Shown here piece by piece: positions 37,051 through 46,838 of a DNA stretch of 64,000 bases. The stretch comes from PALSA-894 sp963757565 (lineage in GTDB: Bacteria > Pseudomonadota > Alphaproteobacteria > Rhizobiales > Xanthobacteraceae). The position numbers were made by a program, and so were the translations under genes. The stretch covers positions 62,001 to 126,000 of the forward strand of contig CAVWSB010000001.1 in assembly GCA_963757565.1 (NCBI GenBank), read 5' to 3'. The stretch's first letter is position 1. Every line of letters starts with the position of its first letter. The notes beneath the pieces are model-generated. The model was not told the DNA's origin and did not search any database. It saw only the letters and a list, made by a program, of their open reading frames with translations.

Positions 37051-37742
37051 GCAAGAGCCGCGTGCTGGTTGTCGATGACGAACCGTCGATCCTGCGCTTC
37101 CTCAAGCCGGCGCTTGAGGCGAACGACTACGACCTGACGACATCCGGCACGGTTGCCGACGCTCTCAAGCGCATCGCAGCAAGTGCCCCGGACATCGTGC
37201 TGCTCGATCTCGGTCTGCCCGACGGGGACGGCAAGGAGGTGATCCGGCGGGCGCGGGAATGGTCGGACGTGCCGATCATCGTTTTGTCCGCACGTGAGCG
37301 CGAAGCCGAGAAGATCGAAGCGCTCGATCTCGGCGCGGACGATTACGTCAACAAACCGTTCAACGTCGGGGAACTGATGGCGCGGATGCGCACCGCCTTA
37401 CGGCATCGCATGCAACGCAAGGCGGAAATTCCGGTGCTGCGCATTGGCGATCTGGAGATCGATTCGGTCAGTCATCGTGCCACCCGCGCCGGCGCCGAAG
37501 TGAAGCTCACGCCCAAGGAGTTCGAGCTTCTCTCCTTTCTCGCGCGCCATGCCGGCCGTGTACTGACCCATCGTCAGATCCTCGTCGCCGTGTGGGGTCC
37601 TGCGCATGCGGAGGATACGCAATATCTGCGCGTCTATATCGGCCAGCTGCGGCAGAAGATCGAAAATCGCGCCGAGGAGCCTGTGGTCATTCTGACCGAG
37701 CCGGGAATAGGCTATCGGATTGCGTCCCCGGAACAGACATGA
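37047..37742 (+). CDS. kdpE: KdpE, OmpR-family response regulator
   Basis: 231 residues: receiver domain (VVDDEPSILRFLKPALEAND; phosphoacceptor Asp in IVLLDLGLPDGDG) and a winged-helix DNA-binding domain (LTPKEFELLSFLARHAGRVL, QYLRVYIGQLRQKIE). Activates the kdp operon; the AT-rich repeat at 29661 is a candidate target. Starts inside the kdpD stop. Confidence 0.95.
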   Translation: MSKSRVLVVDDEPSILRFLKPALEANDYDLTTSGTVADALKRIAASAPDIVLLDLGLPDGDGKEVIRRAREWSDVPIIVLSAREREAEKIEALDLGADDYVNKPFNVGELMARMRTALRHRMQRKAEIPVLRIGDLEIDSVSHRATRAGAEVKLTPKEFELLSFLARHAGRVLTHRQILVAVWGPAHAEDTQYLRVYIGQLRQKIENRAEEPVVILTEPGIGYRIASPEQT

Positions 37743-37930
37743 CGCGCCTGAGAGAGCGTTGCCTGCGCGCCGCAGTACACCGAAGCCAGCGCCGCAGTGG
37801 CACACGCCAGGGAAGCGCTGGTGAACCGATCGATTCTGCATCGAGGGTTTCGATCCGGGGACTCCGTCGGCGCCGACCAAACCCTACGCCGTTGCCGCGT
37901 CGACGCACTTGCGTTACAGGAGACCGCAAC

Positions 37931-38007
<77 letters not shown>

Positions 38008-38244
38008 ACCTCATGCAGTCATGCCGCTCAGCGCATCATTCAACCGATTGCCTAAAAATTGCGTCCGAAGGTGCGGCCGAGCCGAGGTTGGCCAGCGAGC
38101 CAGATAGTTCGCAGCCGTCATGCGAAGCAGATCGCCCCCACAACGCATGTTTTGATCGTTGATGTGCCGCAGCATCCTGATGCCGATAAAAATCGCGCGG
38201 CTTCTGTCTGCGCGAAGCAGTGGTAAATCAAATATCGCCCGCTA

Positions 38245-38271
38245 GATATTAACGCGTACGATATTAGTACG
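38245..38271. promoter_or_regulatory. Repeat/palindrome upstream of the FixJ-like gene
   Basis: GATATTA occurs twice (38245-38251 and 38260-38266) and CGTAC...GTACG (38255-38259 and 38267-38271) forms an inverted repeat around it. The combination, about 95 bases before the gene at 38363, looks like an operator; the binding protein is unknown. Confidence 0.35.
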
Positions 38272-38362
38272 TATGCGAAAATCGCGCGACAAGAAGGATG
38301 CGATTAAGCCCCGTTCATTAGAGTCGGCGCAGGATCGTTGCGGTCCCCGAGAGCCAATCGGA

Positions 38363-38974
38363 ATGAACAAAGAAATCTTTGTGACCGACGACGACTGCTC
38401 CGTGCTCGGGTCGTTGCAGGTCATCCTCGCGCACGCGGGATTTCATGCCACGCCCTTCACCGATGGACCTGGGTTGCTGGAGAAGGTCCGGGCGAGCCGC
38501 CCGGCCTGCATCCTGCTCGATGTCTGTATGCCCGAAATGTCAGGGCTGGGAGTTCTCGCCGAACTGGCTGCCAGAAAGTTCCGCGCGCCCGTGATCATGA
38601 TGTCCGGCGCAGCGACTATTCCGATTGCCGTACAGGCGATCCGACGTGGGGCATTCGACATGATCAGGAAACCGTTCGATCCGGACGGCATCTTGACGGT
38701 GGTCAATGCAGCCATTGCGGCCTCGGCGAGCCAGACGCCGCAGCCGGGACATTCCGACCCGCGATCGGGGCTGTTTGCCGATACCCTCACCCCCCGCGAG
38801 CATGAGGTGTTGGAAGCCATCACCGAGGGGTTGTCGAACAAGGAGACGGCGAAACGGCTGCAGATCAGCCCGCGCACGGTCGAAATTCATCGCGCGCGCA
38901 TCAATGCGAAACTGGGCGCCCGCAACGGTGCGGACCTCGCGCGCATCGTCCTGAATGCGCAAAGCGCATTGTGA
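38363..38974 (+). CDS. FixJ/NarL-like response regulator
   Basis: 203 residues from the ATG at 38363. Receiver domain (IFVTDDDCSVLGSLQVILAH; phosphoacceptor Asp in ILLDVCMPEMSG; conserved Lys in MIRKPFDPDG) joined to a LuxR-type HTH (LTPREHEVLEAITEGLSNKE then TAKRLQISPRTVEIHRARIN). Related to FixJ and other two-domain regulators activated by hybrid kinases. A longer start at 38273 is in frame but unsupported. It opens an island of signalling genes; its kinase may be the hybrid at 40710-43008. Confidence 0.85.
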   Translation: MNKEIFVTDDDCSVLGSLQVILAHAGFHATPFTDGPGLLEKVRASRPACILLDVCMPEMSGLGVLAELAARKFRAPVIMMSGAATIPIAVQAIRRGAFDMIRKPFDPDGILTVVNAAIAASASQTPQPGHSDPRSGLFADTLTPREHEVLEAITEGLSNKETAKRLQISPRTVEIHRARINAKLGARNGADLARIVLNAQSAL

Positions 38975-39118
38975 CCTGAAGAACCGACGCGCGGTCCGGC
39001 GGCTACCACGCGTTCGGCTTTGCCATCGGGTCATGTCCGCTGCCTGCCTGCTGAGCGTGGTGCGTGATTCAGGGTCAGAGGCGCAGTCGTTTGCTCGTGT
39101 TCGACAAGAGAGTTCCAA

Positions 39119-39478
39119 GTGCAGCTGGATCAGTTCGAACTTCAGATCGCCAAGGTGAGGGATCGCTTTACCGCGACGCTTGAACAAAAGATCAGGGATG
39201 CAATTTCATCCGCGCCGCAGTTGACCGGCGAGGGCGCAGCCGTCGTCGAACGTGTGGCCCAATCGTATCGGATGCTGCATGGGATCAGCGGCATCGGTTC
39301 AACCATCGGCTTTCCGAGCACGGGCCGGCTGGCGCGCACAGCCGAATCCGCATTGACGCAGGCCTACCGGGAAAAACGTGCGCTCAGCGAGGGCGAAGTG
39401 TCATGCCTGGCGCAGGCGCTCGAGACATTGCATGGCGCAGTGCTGGCCGAACTTCAGGCGGCGCGCAGCGGCTCGTAA
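39119..39478 (+). CDS. Histidine phosphotransfer (Hpt) protein
   Basis: 119 residues, starting at a GTG with AGAGAG upstream. A four-helix Hpt domain is indicated by YRMLHGISGIGSTIGFPSTG, whose His (HGISG) is the phosphoacceptor. Stand-alone Hpt proteins shuttle phosphoryl groups between hybrid kinases and regulators, consistent with the surrounding island. Confidence 0.75.
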   Translation: MQLDQFELQIAKVRDRFTATLEQKIRDAISSAPQLTGEGAAVVERVAQSYRMLHGISGIGSTIGFPSTGRLARTAESALTQAYREKRALSEGEVSCLAQALETLHGAVLAELQAARSGS

Positions 39479-39584
39479 CATTCTGGTGCCGCATGCTGCC
39501 GGTCACGCGTCTTGCCGATCCGTGACGCAACTCCGTCAATTGCGAGCGCGTGCGGTGAACTCTCCTAAATAGTCCCCCATTAGA

Positions 39585-40589
39585 ATGGCAAGTCACGTCA
39601 TGCGTACAAATACGGAGACCGGAATGCGGATGCTGGTGGTCGATGACTCGGACGACGCGCGCGAGCTTACCGCGGCCACGCTTCTCGCGGCCGGCTTCAA
39701 GGATGTGGTGACGGCGGACTCGGCGTGGAGCGCGTTTCGGCTTCTGGATCTGGGCCAGACCAAGAGCGAACGTCCCGGCGCGGATATCATCCTGCTCGAC
39801 ATCGTGATGCCGGATCTCGATGGTATCGAGGCGTGTGCCCGCATCAGGAGTGATCCTCGCTATGTCGATACGCCGATCATCATGGTGACCTCGCTCGACG
39901 ACATGGACAGCCTGACCAACGCATTCGCGGCCGGGGCAAATGACTATGTGAGCAAGCCGGTGCATCGGATGGAACTCACCGCGCGGGTTCGCTCCGCGCT
40001 CAAACTGAAGGATGAGCTTGAACAGCGCCGCGATCGCGAACGTCAGCTTCTCGCCTTCTTGACCAATTGGGGTGATCGTCGCGCCGCGGTCTCGACGGAC
40101 GCGATAACCGGATTGTTTGCCGGTGAGGTTATCGAAGCCTATCTCAGCGGCGTCGATCTCGATGCGTTGGGTCAAGGCGTCTCGATCGTTGCGCTGAAGG
40201 TGGACCGCTTCGACGCGCTTCGCGCGCATCACGGAGAGGAAGCCGCGCGAAGTATCCAGGTTCAGGTTGCGCGGGTGCTGCGGGGCACGCCGTCCACGGT
40301 GGGCACCGTTGCAGCGACCTATCACGATGGACTGTTTCTCGTGGTGGCGCCCGATGTAACAGCGGCAGTTGCGCGCCAGCTTGGCGAAGCTTTGTGCCAG
40401 GCTGTGGCGCGGATCAGGGTGTTCGACGGCGAGGCGGATGCCGCCATTACGGTCACGGCAAGCGTGTCTGTTGTTTCCGGGCGATGTTGCCGTGGGGCCG
40501 ATAGCGGGCGGATGCTGACGCAAGCCATTTCGGCCGCGCAGGAGACGGCCTCCTTCGGCGGGAATCGGGTCACCGCGGTGGCGGCCTGA
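39585..40589 (+). CDS. Response regulator with degenerate GGDEF-like output
   Basis: 334 residues. N-terminal receiver (MLVVDDSDDARELTAATLLA; Asp in IILLDIVMPDLDG; Lys in YVSKPVHRME). The C-terminal part follows the GGDEF fold, but the catalytic loop reads ATYHDGLFLVV instead of GGDEF, so diguanylate cyclase activity is unlikely; it may bind nucleotide or serve as a partner domain. Start at 39585 or 39600; neither has a strong ribosome site. Confidence 0.7.
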   Translation: MASHVMRTNTETGMRMLVVDDSDDARELTAATLLAAGFKDVVTADSAWSAFRLLDLGQTKSERPGADIILLDIVMPDLDGIEACARIRSDPRYVDTPIIMVTSLDDMDSLTNAFAAGANDYVSKPVHRMELTARVRSALKLKDELEQRRDRERQLLAFLTNWGDRRAAVSTDAITGLFAGEVIEAYLSGVDLDALGQGVSIVALKVDRFDALRAHHGEEAARSIQVQVARVLRGTPSTVGTVAATYHDGLFLVVAPDVTAAVARQLGEALCQAVARIRVFDGEADAAITVTASVSVVSGRCCRGADSGRMLTQAISAAQETASFGGNRVTAVAA

Positions 40590-40709
40590 CGTCGACCCGG
40601 TGTGCCTGAGAGCGCCCGCCCTGCGAGCATTGATCCGGTTCGATTCCCGCCGGTACGCTGATGAGACTGACAGCTCGTTCGGTACGCCCTCTGGCTCGCT
40701 TGGGAGCCC

Positions 40710-43008
40710 TTAAAAGCCCGCGGGCGAAAGCGCCGAGGGTCGCGCTTCCATGGCGCTGACGCCCGCTTGCTCGAGCAGAGTTGCGAGGCGCGGTATTTTA
40801 ACCGGCTTGGTCAGCCAGCCGAGAATATCGAGCGCGGCCGAGCGCGGATCGTTGACGCCGTCCCTGGGGTCTCCCGAAATGACGACGATCGGGGTTCTGC
40901 GGTTTTGCGGCTGGCTGCGCAGTTGTTGGATCAGGCTGATGCCGTCACAGTCCGGCAACCGCAAATCGACCAGGATTGCCGCATAGCGCTTCACCGAAGC
41001 CTTGCTGACGACCTCTGCGCCGCTGATCGCGGTCTCGCAGGTGTATCCGGCTCGCGTGCGCTTGTGAGCCAGCATCTCGGCCATGCCGGGGAAATCGTCG
41101 CAAATCAGAATGCAGCGCGCCAGTTCGCTGTCCCGCGCGCTTTCAAGAATATATCCAAACTCTGGCAGATCGACCTGGAACACGGTCCCGCCGCCGGGTG
41201 CGTCGTCGAAGACAACTCGTCCGCCGAGGCGCCCGACGATCTGCTTGACGATGCTCAGCCCGAGGCCCGTCCCGCCCTTCTGTCGCGTATCGGTACCGTC
41301 AGCCTGGGCGAATTTTTCGAAAACGCGGTGCTTGAAGGAAGGCGGAATGCCCGGCCCGCGGTCCCTGACGCTGATACGAACCGTGTTGTTCGCCCGCATG
41401 GCGCTGACGTCGACGTCGGCGCCGGGAGGCGAAAACTTGATCGCATTCGACAGGAGGTTGGTCACGACCTGGTTCAAGCGGTCTGAAGTCGGCGTTGACA
41501 TAGATCTCGGCCGGTGGGTCGATGAACGCGAGCCCGACCTGCTTGCTTTCGGCAAGGCCGCGGTTTGCCTCGATCGTCTGTTCGAGCAGTGCGCTGACCG
41601 CGACGCGCCTCATGTCAAATATGATTTCGCCGGACTCCATCTTCTCGATGTCGAGGATGTCGTTGATCAGGCGCACGAGCCGCTGGCTGTTGGAATGCGC
41701 AATCGAGATCAGCCGCAGCGCGCTTGTCGGGAGGGCGATCGCGGTGTTGCCGGTCAGCAGGCCCAGGGATGCGGCGATCGACGTCAAAGGCGTGCGCAAT
41801 TCGTGGCTCACGGTCGAGACAAACTCGTCCTTCAATCCCTCGACCCGCTTGCGCTCGGTGATGTCGATCAGGACGCAAAGCACCAGAAACTGATCTTCCA
41901 TCTGAATGGGGTTCAAACGGACCTCGACTGGAAACTCGCTTCCATCCTTGCGGCGCGCGACGGCGTCGCGTGTGACGACGGCCTTGCGCAGCTCCGGCCA
42001 GTGTCCGAAGCCGGCGGAGTGGTCCGCGCCGCGGACGCGAAGCCCGGCAGGCACCAGCAGGCTGCTTGGCTGGTCGATCAGTTCCTCGCGACCATAGCCG
42101 AACAAGCCTTCGATCTCGGCATTAACGATGACGATCCGCCCGCTGGAATCGATCAGTACGATCCCGCTCGGACTCGCATCGACCAGCAGACGGAATTTCT
42201 CCTCGGCGCGCTTTCGCTTCGTGATGTCGATGACCACGCCCAGAATAAGCACGCCCGCATGCGTGTCGATCGGATTCAAGCCAACCTCGACCTGAAATTC
42301 CGACCCGTCCTTGCGGCGCGCGAACAGGTCTCGTCCCGAACCCATTCGCCGTGTTTCCGGGTTGCGGGTGAAGTTTTCGCGATGCACCGCATGTGACGAA
42401 TGCGCTCGTGCCGGGAGCAGCAATTCCACCGGGCGCCCGATCAGTTCCTCGCGTGCGTAACCGAACATTCGCTCGATTTCGCTGTTGATCAGAACGATCG
42501 TTCCCCGGTCGTCCACCATCATCATGCCGCTCGGACAGGCATCGACGGCGAGTCTGAACTTTTCCTCCGACAGGATCTGCTCGGAAATGTCCCGGTAAAT
42601 GCCGGATGCGCCAATCAGCTGGCCGCCGGCATTGCGGATCGGCGCAACGGAAAGCGACACATGCAGGAGCCTGCCGTCACGGTTCAGCCGGGTTGTCTTC
42701 TGGTCTGCGACCAGACCACCGTCCCGAACACGCCCGATGTTTGCGTGAGGTTCGGCGCGCCGGTCTGCGGGTACGATGATGGATATGTCGGCCCCGAGAA
42801 CGTCGGCTTCGGTGTGTCCGAAGAGATCCCGCGCGCCGCGGCTCCAGGAGGTGATGGTTCCGGCTAGATCGGTCGTGACGAACGCGAGATCGGAGGATTC
42901 GATGGCCGCAATATAAAGTTCGTCGCGCAGCGCGTTGCGCATGGCGCCGCTGGTTTCGTCAACCTGGACTATTGAACTCGCGTTCCGCAATGCTTCATTC
43001 TCTCTCAC
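40710..43008 (-). CDS. Triple-PAS hybrid sensor histidine kinase (one frameshift)
   Basis: Starts at an ATG at 43008 and, after removal of one base near 41490, ends at 40710: about 765 residues. Three PAS domains in series (about 25-150, 150-275 and 280-400; second and third contain SPSGIVLIDSSGRIVIVNAE-like cores), HisKA (FVSTVSHELRTPLTSIAASL with the phosphorylated His), HATPase (NLLSNAIKFSPPGADVDVSA, GTGLGLSIVKQIVGRLGG) and a C-terminal receiver (Asp in AAILVDLRLPDCDG). No membrane helices, so a cytoplasmic sensor. As given the gene is interrupted between kinase and HATPase. Confidence 0.75.
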
Positions 43009-43332
43009 GGGAAAGCGCGTGCGCTATATTGCGAATAATATAGTTGTAGGTAAGGGATATAGTGATCCAAATCGCATTAATAGTCAGTATTGTCGGCGTG
43101 ACTACTCATCACCCTGATACCCCGAGCGGGCCTTATCTTACCTATTGGAGGTAATACCTATACGCTGGAGAACGAAACCGCGGCGCAAGCGGATGCTGCG
43201 ACGGGGTATCTGAAGGCGCCGCCGCCTGAAAATGTCGAAGTTCGAAATCGATAGCGGCTGCCGCACGTGACGATTTGCGAAGCAAATGTCAGCGGCTTGA
43301 GCGCGCTTCCCAGCCGGAGCGCGAGCGGCGAG
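43009..43332. promoter_or_regulatory. AT-rich control region with inverted repeat TTACCT-N5-AGGTAA
   Basis: The 324 bases upstream of the hybrid kinase gene have no supported gene. TTACCT (43138-43143) and AGGTAA (43149-43154) form a perfect palindrome, a second AGGTAA lies at 43048-43053 and ACCTAT is repeated nearby. The spacing suggests an operator for a regulator of this island. Confidence 0.4.
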
Positions 43333-44196
43333 CTAACTCAGCGCCGCTGCTGCAGACTCTCCGCCGCGCCAGCTCAGGGAACAGTGCTCCTGAAGGGCTG
43401 CGATCAACGCGCTCATGTCGGATGATTTTTGAAATAGCTGGGCGGCGCCAGCGTGGCCGCAGACCTCCCGGCGCAAATCGGCCTGCGCGGAGGTATCGAA
43501 CGGCCGCGCGCTGACAATGAAAACAGGAATGTTCTGTGTTGCGGGATTTGCCCGCAATTTCCATAGCAGGTAGCGGATGTCGCCCTCCGGCATGATGACG
43601 TCGGAGATAATGACACTCGGCATCTCGCGTTGCGCGATGCGGTATCCTTGCACGCCATTTGGCGCCGACAGCACGTCCAGCCCGATTTTTCGAAGCCGGC
43701 TGCCGAAATACTGTGCGACGTCGGGATCGTCGTCGACGATCAGGACGCGCGGCCGGTCCGGAACCGCAGTGATGGGCCGGGCTTGCACTGCAGCGTCGAT
43801 GTCGAGATCCGCGTCCGGGAATGTCTCCACGACGGCGGTCTGGATGACGTTCCACAGGTCGGGTCCCTTGCGCCCGTACACCGCGCCATAGCTCTCGCAC
43901 CGCTCCTTGATCTCCGGGTCCGGGTTTCCGGTGATGACGATGACTTCAATTCGCTTCGTCTCCTGGCTGAGAACACGGAAGCAAACCGATAATCCGTCCA
44001 ATGCCGGCATGTTCACGTCGATGATGAGAACATCGGGTGAGGTTCGGCGCGCCATCATCAGCGCGTTGATACCGTTGCCCGTCGTTTGCACATCGAGGCC
44101 CATTTTGGCGCAGCGCGCGGCGAGCAGCTTCAACACGCCCGGATCGTCGTCGGCGATGAGCACCTTCAGCGCTGTATTGCCCGCAGTTTGCGCCAT
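43333..44196 (-). CDS. Double-receiver response regulator
   Basis: 287 residues from the ATG at 44196 (GGAG seven bases upstream). Two receiver domains in tandem: the first (VLIADDDPGVLKLLAARCAK; Asp in VLIIDVNMPALDG) and the second (VLIVDDDPDVAQYFGSRLRK; Asp in VIISDVIMPEGD). No DNA-binding output, so it acts as a phosphate sink or relay within the island. Its stop-to-start distance to the next gene upstream is 30 bases. Confidence 0.8.
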   Translation of the reverse strand: MAQTAGNTALKVLIADDDPGVLKLLAARCAKMGLDVQTTGNGINALMMARRTSPDVLIIDVNMPALDGLSVCFRVLSQETKRIEVIVITGNPDPEIKERCESYGAVYGRKGPDLWNVIQTAVVETFPDADLDIDAAVQARPITAVPDRPRVLIVDDDPDVAQYFGSRLRKIGLDVLSAPNGVQGYRIAQREMPSVIISDVIMPEGDIRYLLWKLRANPATQNIPVFIVSARPFDTSAQADLRREVCGHAGAAQLFQKSSDMSALIAALQEHCSLSWRGGESAAAALS

Positions 44197-44226
44197 TTCA
44201 CACTCCGGACCGACTGACAATTGGGA

Positions 44227-44895
44227 CTAGGCGCTGGCGAGGCATTCGATCAACACGTCAGTGTCATCTTCCACGGCGCCCTTCGAGCCGCCGGATGAGC
44301 GACGCTCGACCACGGATTCTTCGAGCACGGAGGCCGCCCAACTGACTTTGTCGGCTCCGAAGATTCCAGCCGCGCCGGCGAGCTTGTGTGCGCAGGTCTG
44401 AAGCTCCTCCAGCACCTGAGGCGAGTTTTCAGCATGTTCCAAGGCCGACCGGCATTTGGCGAGGACAATCGAGTCGGTGCGCAGGCGCTGCCTGAATTCC
44501 TGGTGTACGGCCGCCATTTTCGCCGACCACAAATGCTTTCGCACCTCGACGGCAAGGATCATGGGATCGAAGGGCTTTGCCATGACTCCGCTGGCGCCGA
44601 GCGATTTGAACCGCTCGAGTTCCCGGGCCTGCTGACGCGCCGTCATGAAAATAACCGGAATATCGGAGGTCTCCGGCTTCTCGCGCAGGTGCGCGAGGGT
44701 CGTGGGTCCGTCCATCACTGGCATCATGACGTCGCACAGAATGAGGTCGGGCGACCATTTGGTAGCCTCGACGATGGCCTCTTCGCCGGATGAGCAGCTT
44801 TTCGTCGTGAATTGAGGATCGAGGCTCAGCGAAAGTGCGACGACCTCGCGAATATCCATCTCATCGTCGACGTGCAGAATGCGAAATTGCGTCAT
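44227..44895 (-). CDS. Receiver-Hpt fusion protein
   Basis: 222 residues from the ATG at 44895 behind GGAAGGA. N-terminal receiver (RILHVDDEMDIREVVALSLS; Asp in LILCDVMMPVMDG; Lys in VMAKPFDPM) followed by an Hpt-like helical domain (CAHKLAGAAGIFGADKVSWA with the phosphoacceptor His). It lies at the head of the minus-strand signalling pair with the double-receiver protein. Confidence 0.8.
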   Translation of the reverse strand: MTQFRILHVDDEMDIREVVALSLSLDPQFTTKSCSSGEEAIVEATKWSPDLILCDVMMPVMDGPTTLAHLREKPETSDIPVIFMTARQQARELERFKSLGASGVMAKPFDPMILAVEVRKHLWSAKMAAVHQEFRQRLRTDSIVLAKCRSALEHAENSPQVLEELQTCAHKLAGAAGIFGADKVSWAASVLEESVVERRSSGGSKGAVEDDTDVLIECLASA

Positions 44896-45159
44896 CGGCT
44901 TATCCTTCCCAAACAAGATCCATGGGGCCGCATCCACGCTTGTCCTTGAGGATCCAGCTGGATCCCGTCTCGCTGCGTGGTTCACCGAAGCTCGACTCGT
45001 ACCCGAGCGTTGCACTGCGCACTAAATGGGTTCCTAACGATTCGGTGAATCCGTATACGTACCAATTCATAAGCAAAATCACGTTTGTCCGCGCAATTAC
45101 CATGCGAGGATCATCGGTCGCGCAGCTGCGGCCGGCGCGTTCGCATTCCTTTCCGATCG

Positions 45160-45185
45160 GGAACCAGCGGCCTGCATCGGCCGTT
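45160..45185 (+). promoter_or_regulatory. Sigma-EcfG-type promoter
   Basis: GGAAC at 45160-45164, 17-base spacer, CGTT at 45182-45185, 24 bases before the ATG at 45210. Third match of this type in the window. Confidence 0.65.
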
Positions 45186-45209
45186 GGATCACCGGCGAAG
45201 GAGCACATG

Positions 45210-45374
45210 ATGAGCGTCATTCACGCACGGGCGTCGGACTGGCGGCCAAACAATCCTCACATCAGCGTCGGCGGCTGGATCGGCGCGATCGTTGTCGTTG
45301 CGGCGGTTTATGTGCTGGTGGCGGCTGCGATTGGGCATTTGATCGTGGGAAACGGGTCTCCGTTTCTGAGCTGA
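45210..45374 (+). CDS. Small one-helix membrane protein under EcfG-type promoter
   Basis: 54 codons from the ATG at 45210 with AAGGAG six bases upstream. A soluble start (MSVIHARASDWRPNNPHISV) is followed by one helix (GGWIGAIVVVAAVYVLVAAA then IGHLIVGN). Probably a stress-induced membrane protein; no family recognised. Confidence 0.6.
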   Translation: MSVIHARASDWRPNNPHISVGGWIGAIVVVAAVYVLVAAAIGHLIVGNGSPFLS

Positions 45375-45440
45375 CTGCGCCTGCGAGGGTTGCGTCGATG
45401 GTAGATTGACCCGCCCGCGTCGGGCGGCAATCCTGCACGG

Positions 45441-46838
45441 ATGGCGGACCTTTTCCGAAAATACGACGTGCTGGTGGCCGGCGGCGGCAATGCGGCGCTG
45501 TGCGCGGCCATCGCGGCTCGGCGCGGCGGCGCGAGCGTGCTGGTGTGCGAACTGGCGACCAAGTTCTGGCGCGGCGGCAACACGCGCCACACCCGCAACA
45601 TCCGCTGTGCGCATGACGCCGCGACCGACACGCTGAGCGGGCCATATCTGGAAGACGAGTTCTTCAAGGACTTGCTCGCCGTCACGCAGGGCAACACCGA
45701 CGAGGCGCTGGCGCGCCACATGATCCATGAATCGAAGGAGGTACTCGACTGGTTGCCGCAGCAGGGCGTGCGCTTCCAGCCCTCGCTCGGCGGCACCTTG
45801 AGCCTCGGGCGCACCAACTCCTTCTTCCTCGGCGGCGGGCGCTCGATGCTCAATGCGCTCTACCTCACCGCCGAAAGCCTCGGCGTTGAGATCGCCTACG
45901 AGGCGGAGGTGGTCGATCTCGAGATCGACAACGGCATGTTCCTCTCCGCGACCGTACAACAGGGCGGAACGCGACACAGCGTGCGCGCCGCGACGTTCGT
46001 CGCCGCCTGCGGCGGATTTGAATCCAATATCGAGTGGCTCAAGCAATACTGGGGCGCGGCGGCGGACAATTTCCTCATCCGCGGCACGCCGAACAATCGC
46101 GGCACGGTGCTCAAGCTGCTGATCGATCACGGCGTCGAGCAGATCGGCGATCCGACGCAATGCCACGCAGTCGCGATCGACGCGCGCGCGCCGAAATACG
46201 ACGGCGGCATCATCACCCGCCACGACAGCGTGATCTTCGGGATCGTGGTGAACAAGCATGCCCAGCGTTTCTACGACGAGGGCGAAGACATCTGGCCGAA
46301 GCGTTACGCGATCTGGGGCCGGCTGGTCGCCGCGCAGCCCGACCAGATCGCCTACATCCTGTTCGACTCTTCAGTCGTGCGGATGTTCATGCCGACGTTG
46401 TATCCGCCGATCGGCGCGCCGAGCATCCGCGAGCTGGCCGGCAAGCTGATGCTCGATCCGGACGCGCTGGAGGCGACGGTCGCCGGCTTCAACGCCGCGG
46501 TGCAGCCTGGCACCTTCGACGACACGATCCTCGACGATTGCCGCACGCAAGGGCTGACGCCGGAGAAGACCCACTGGGCGCGGCGTATCGAGGCCGCACC
46601 TTACTATGCGTATCCGGTGCGGCCGGGCATCACCTTCACGTATCTGGCGACGCGCGTGAACAAGGAGGCGCGCATGCTGATGAAGGACGGCAAGCCATCG
46701 GCGAACATGTTCTCGGCTGGCGAGGTGATGTCCGGCAATGTGCTCGGGCGCGGCTATGCGGCCGGCATGGGCATGACCATCGGCAGCGTGTTCGGCCGCA
46801 TCGCGGGCAGGGAGGCGGCGAAAAATGCTCGCAACTGA
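45441..46838 (+). CDS. tcuA: FAD-dependent tricarballylate dehydrogenase, TcuA type
   Basis: 465 residues. FAD-binding start (DVLVAGGGNAALCAAIAARR), the fumarate-reductase/succinate-dehydrogenase flavoprotein fold (GGNTRHTRNIRCAHDAATD; GGGRSMLNALYLTAESLGVE) and the C-terminal FAD loop SAGEVMSGNVLGRGYAAGMG match TcuA, which oxidises tricarballylate to cis-aconitate. TcuB, the electron-transfer partner, starts within the last 14 bases of tcuA. The substrate could be another propane-tricarboxylate given the rest of the cluster. Confidence 0.85.
   Translation: MADLFRKYDVLVAGGGNAALCAAIAARRGGASVLVCELATKFWRGGNTRHTRNIRCAHDAATDTLSGPYLEDEFFKDLLAVTQGNTDEALARHMIHESKEVLDWLPQQGVRFQPSLGGTLSLGRTNSFFLGGGRSMLNALYLTAESLGVEIAYEAEVVDLEIDNGMFLSATVQQGGTRHSVRAATFVAACGGFESNIEWLKQYWGAAADNFLIRGTPNNRGTVLKLLIDHGVEQIGDPTQCHAVAIDARAPKYDGGIITRHDSVIFGIVVNKHAQRFYDEGEDIWPKRYAIWGRLVAAQPDQIAYILFDSSVVRMFMPTLYPPIGAPSIRELAGKLMLDPDALEATVAGFNAAVQPGTFDDTILDDCRTQGLTPEKTHWARRIEAAPYYAYPVRPGITFTYLATRVNKEARMLMKDGKPSANMFSAGEVMSGNVLGRGYAAGMGMTIGSVFGRIAGREAAKNARN

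Noticed and set aside
43149..43253. Possible small ORF between the inverted repeat and the double-receiver gene
   Set aside because: One frame is open for about 30 codons (ENETAAQADAATGYLKAPPP) but has no ATG, GTG or TTG start with a ribosome site.
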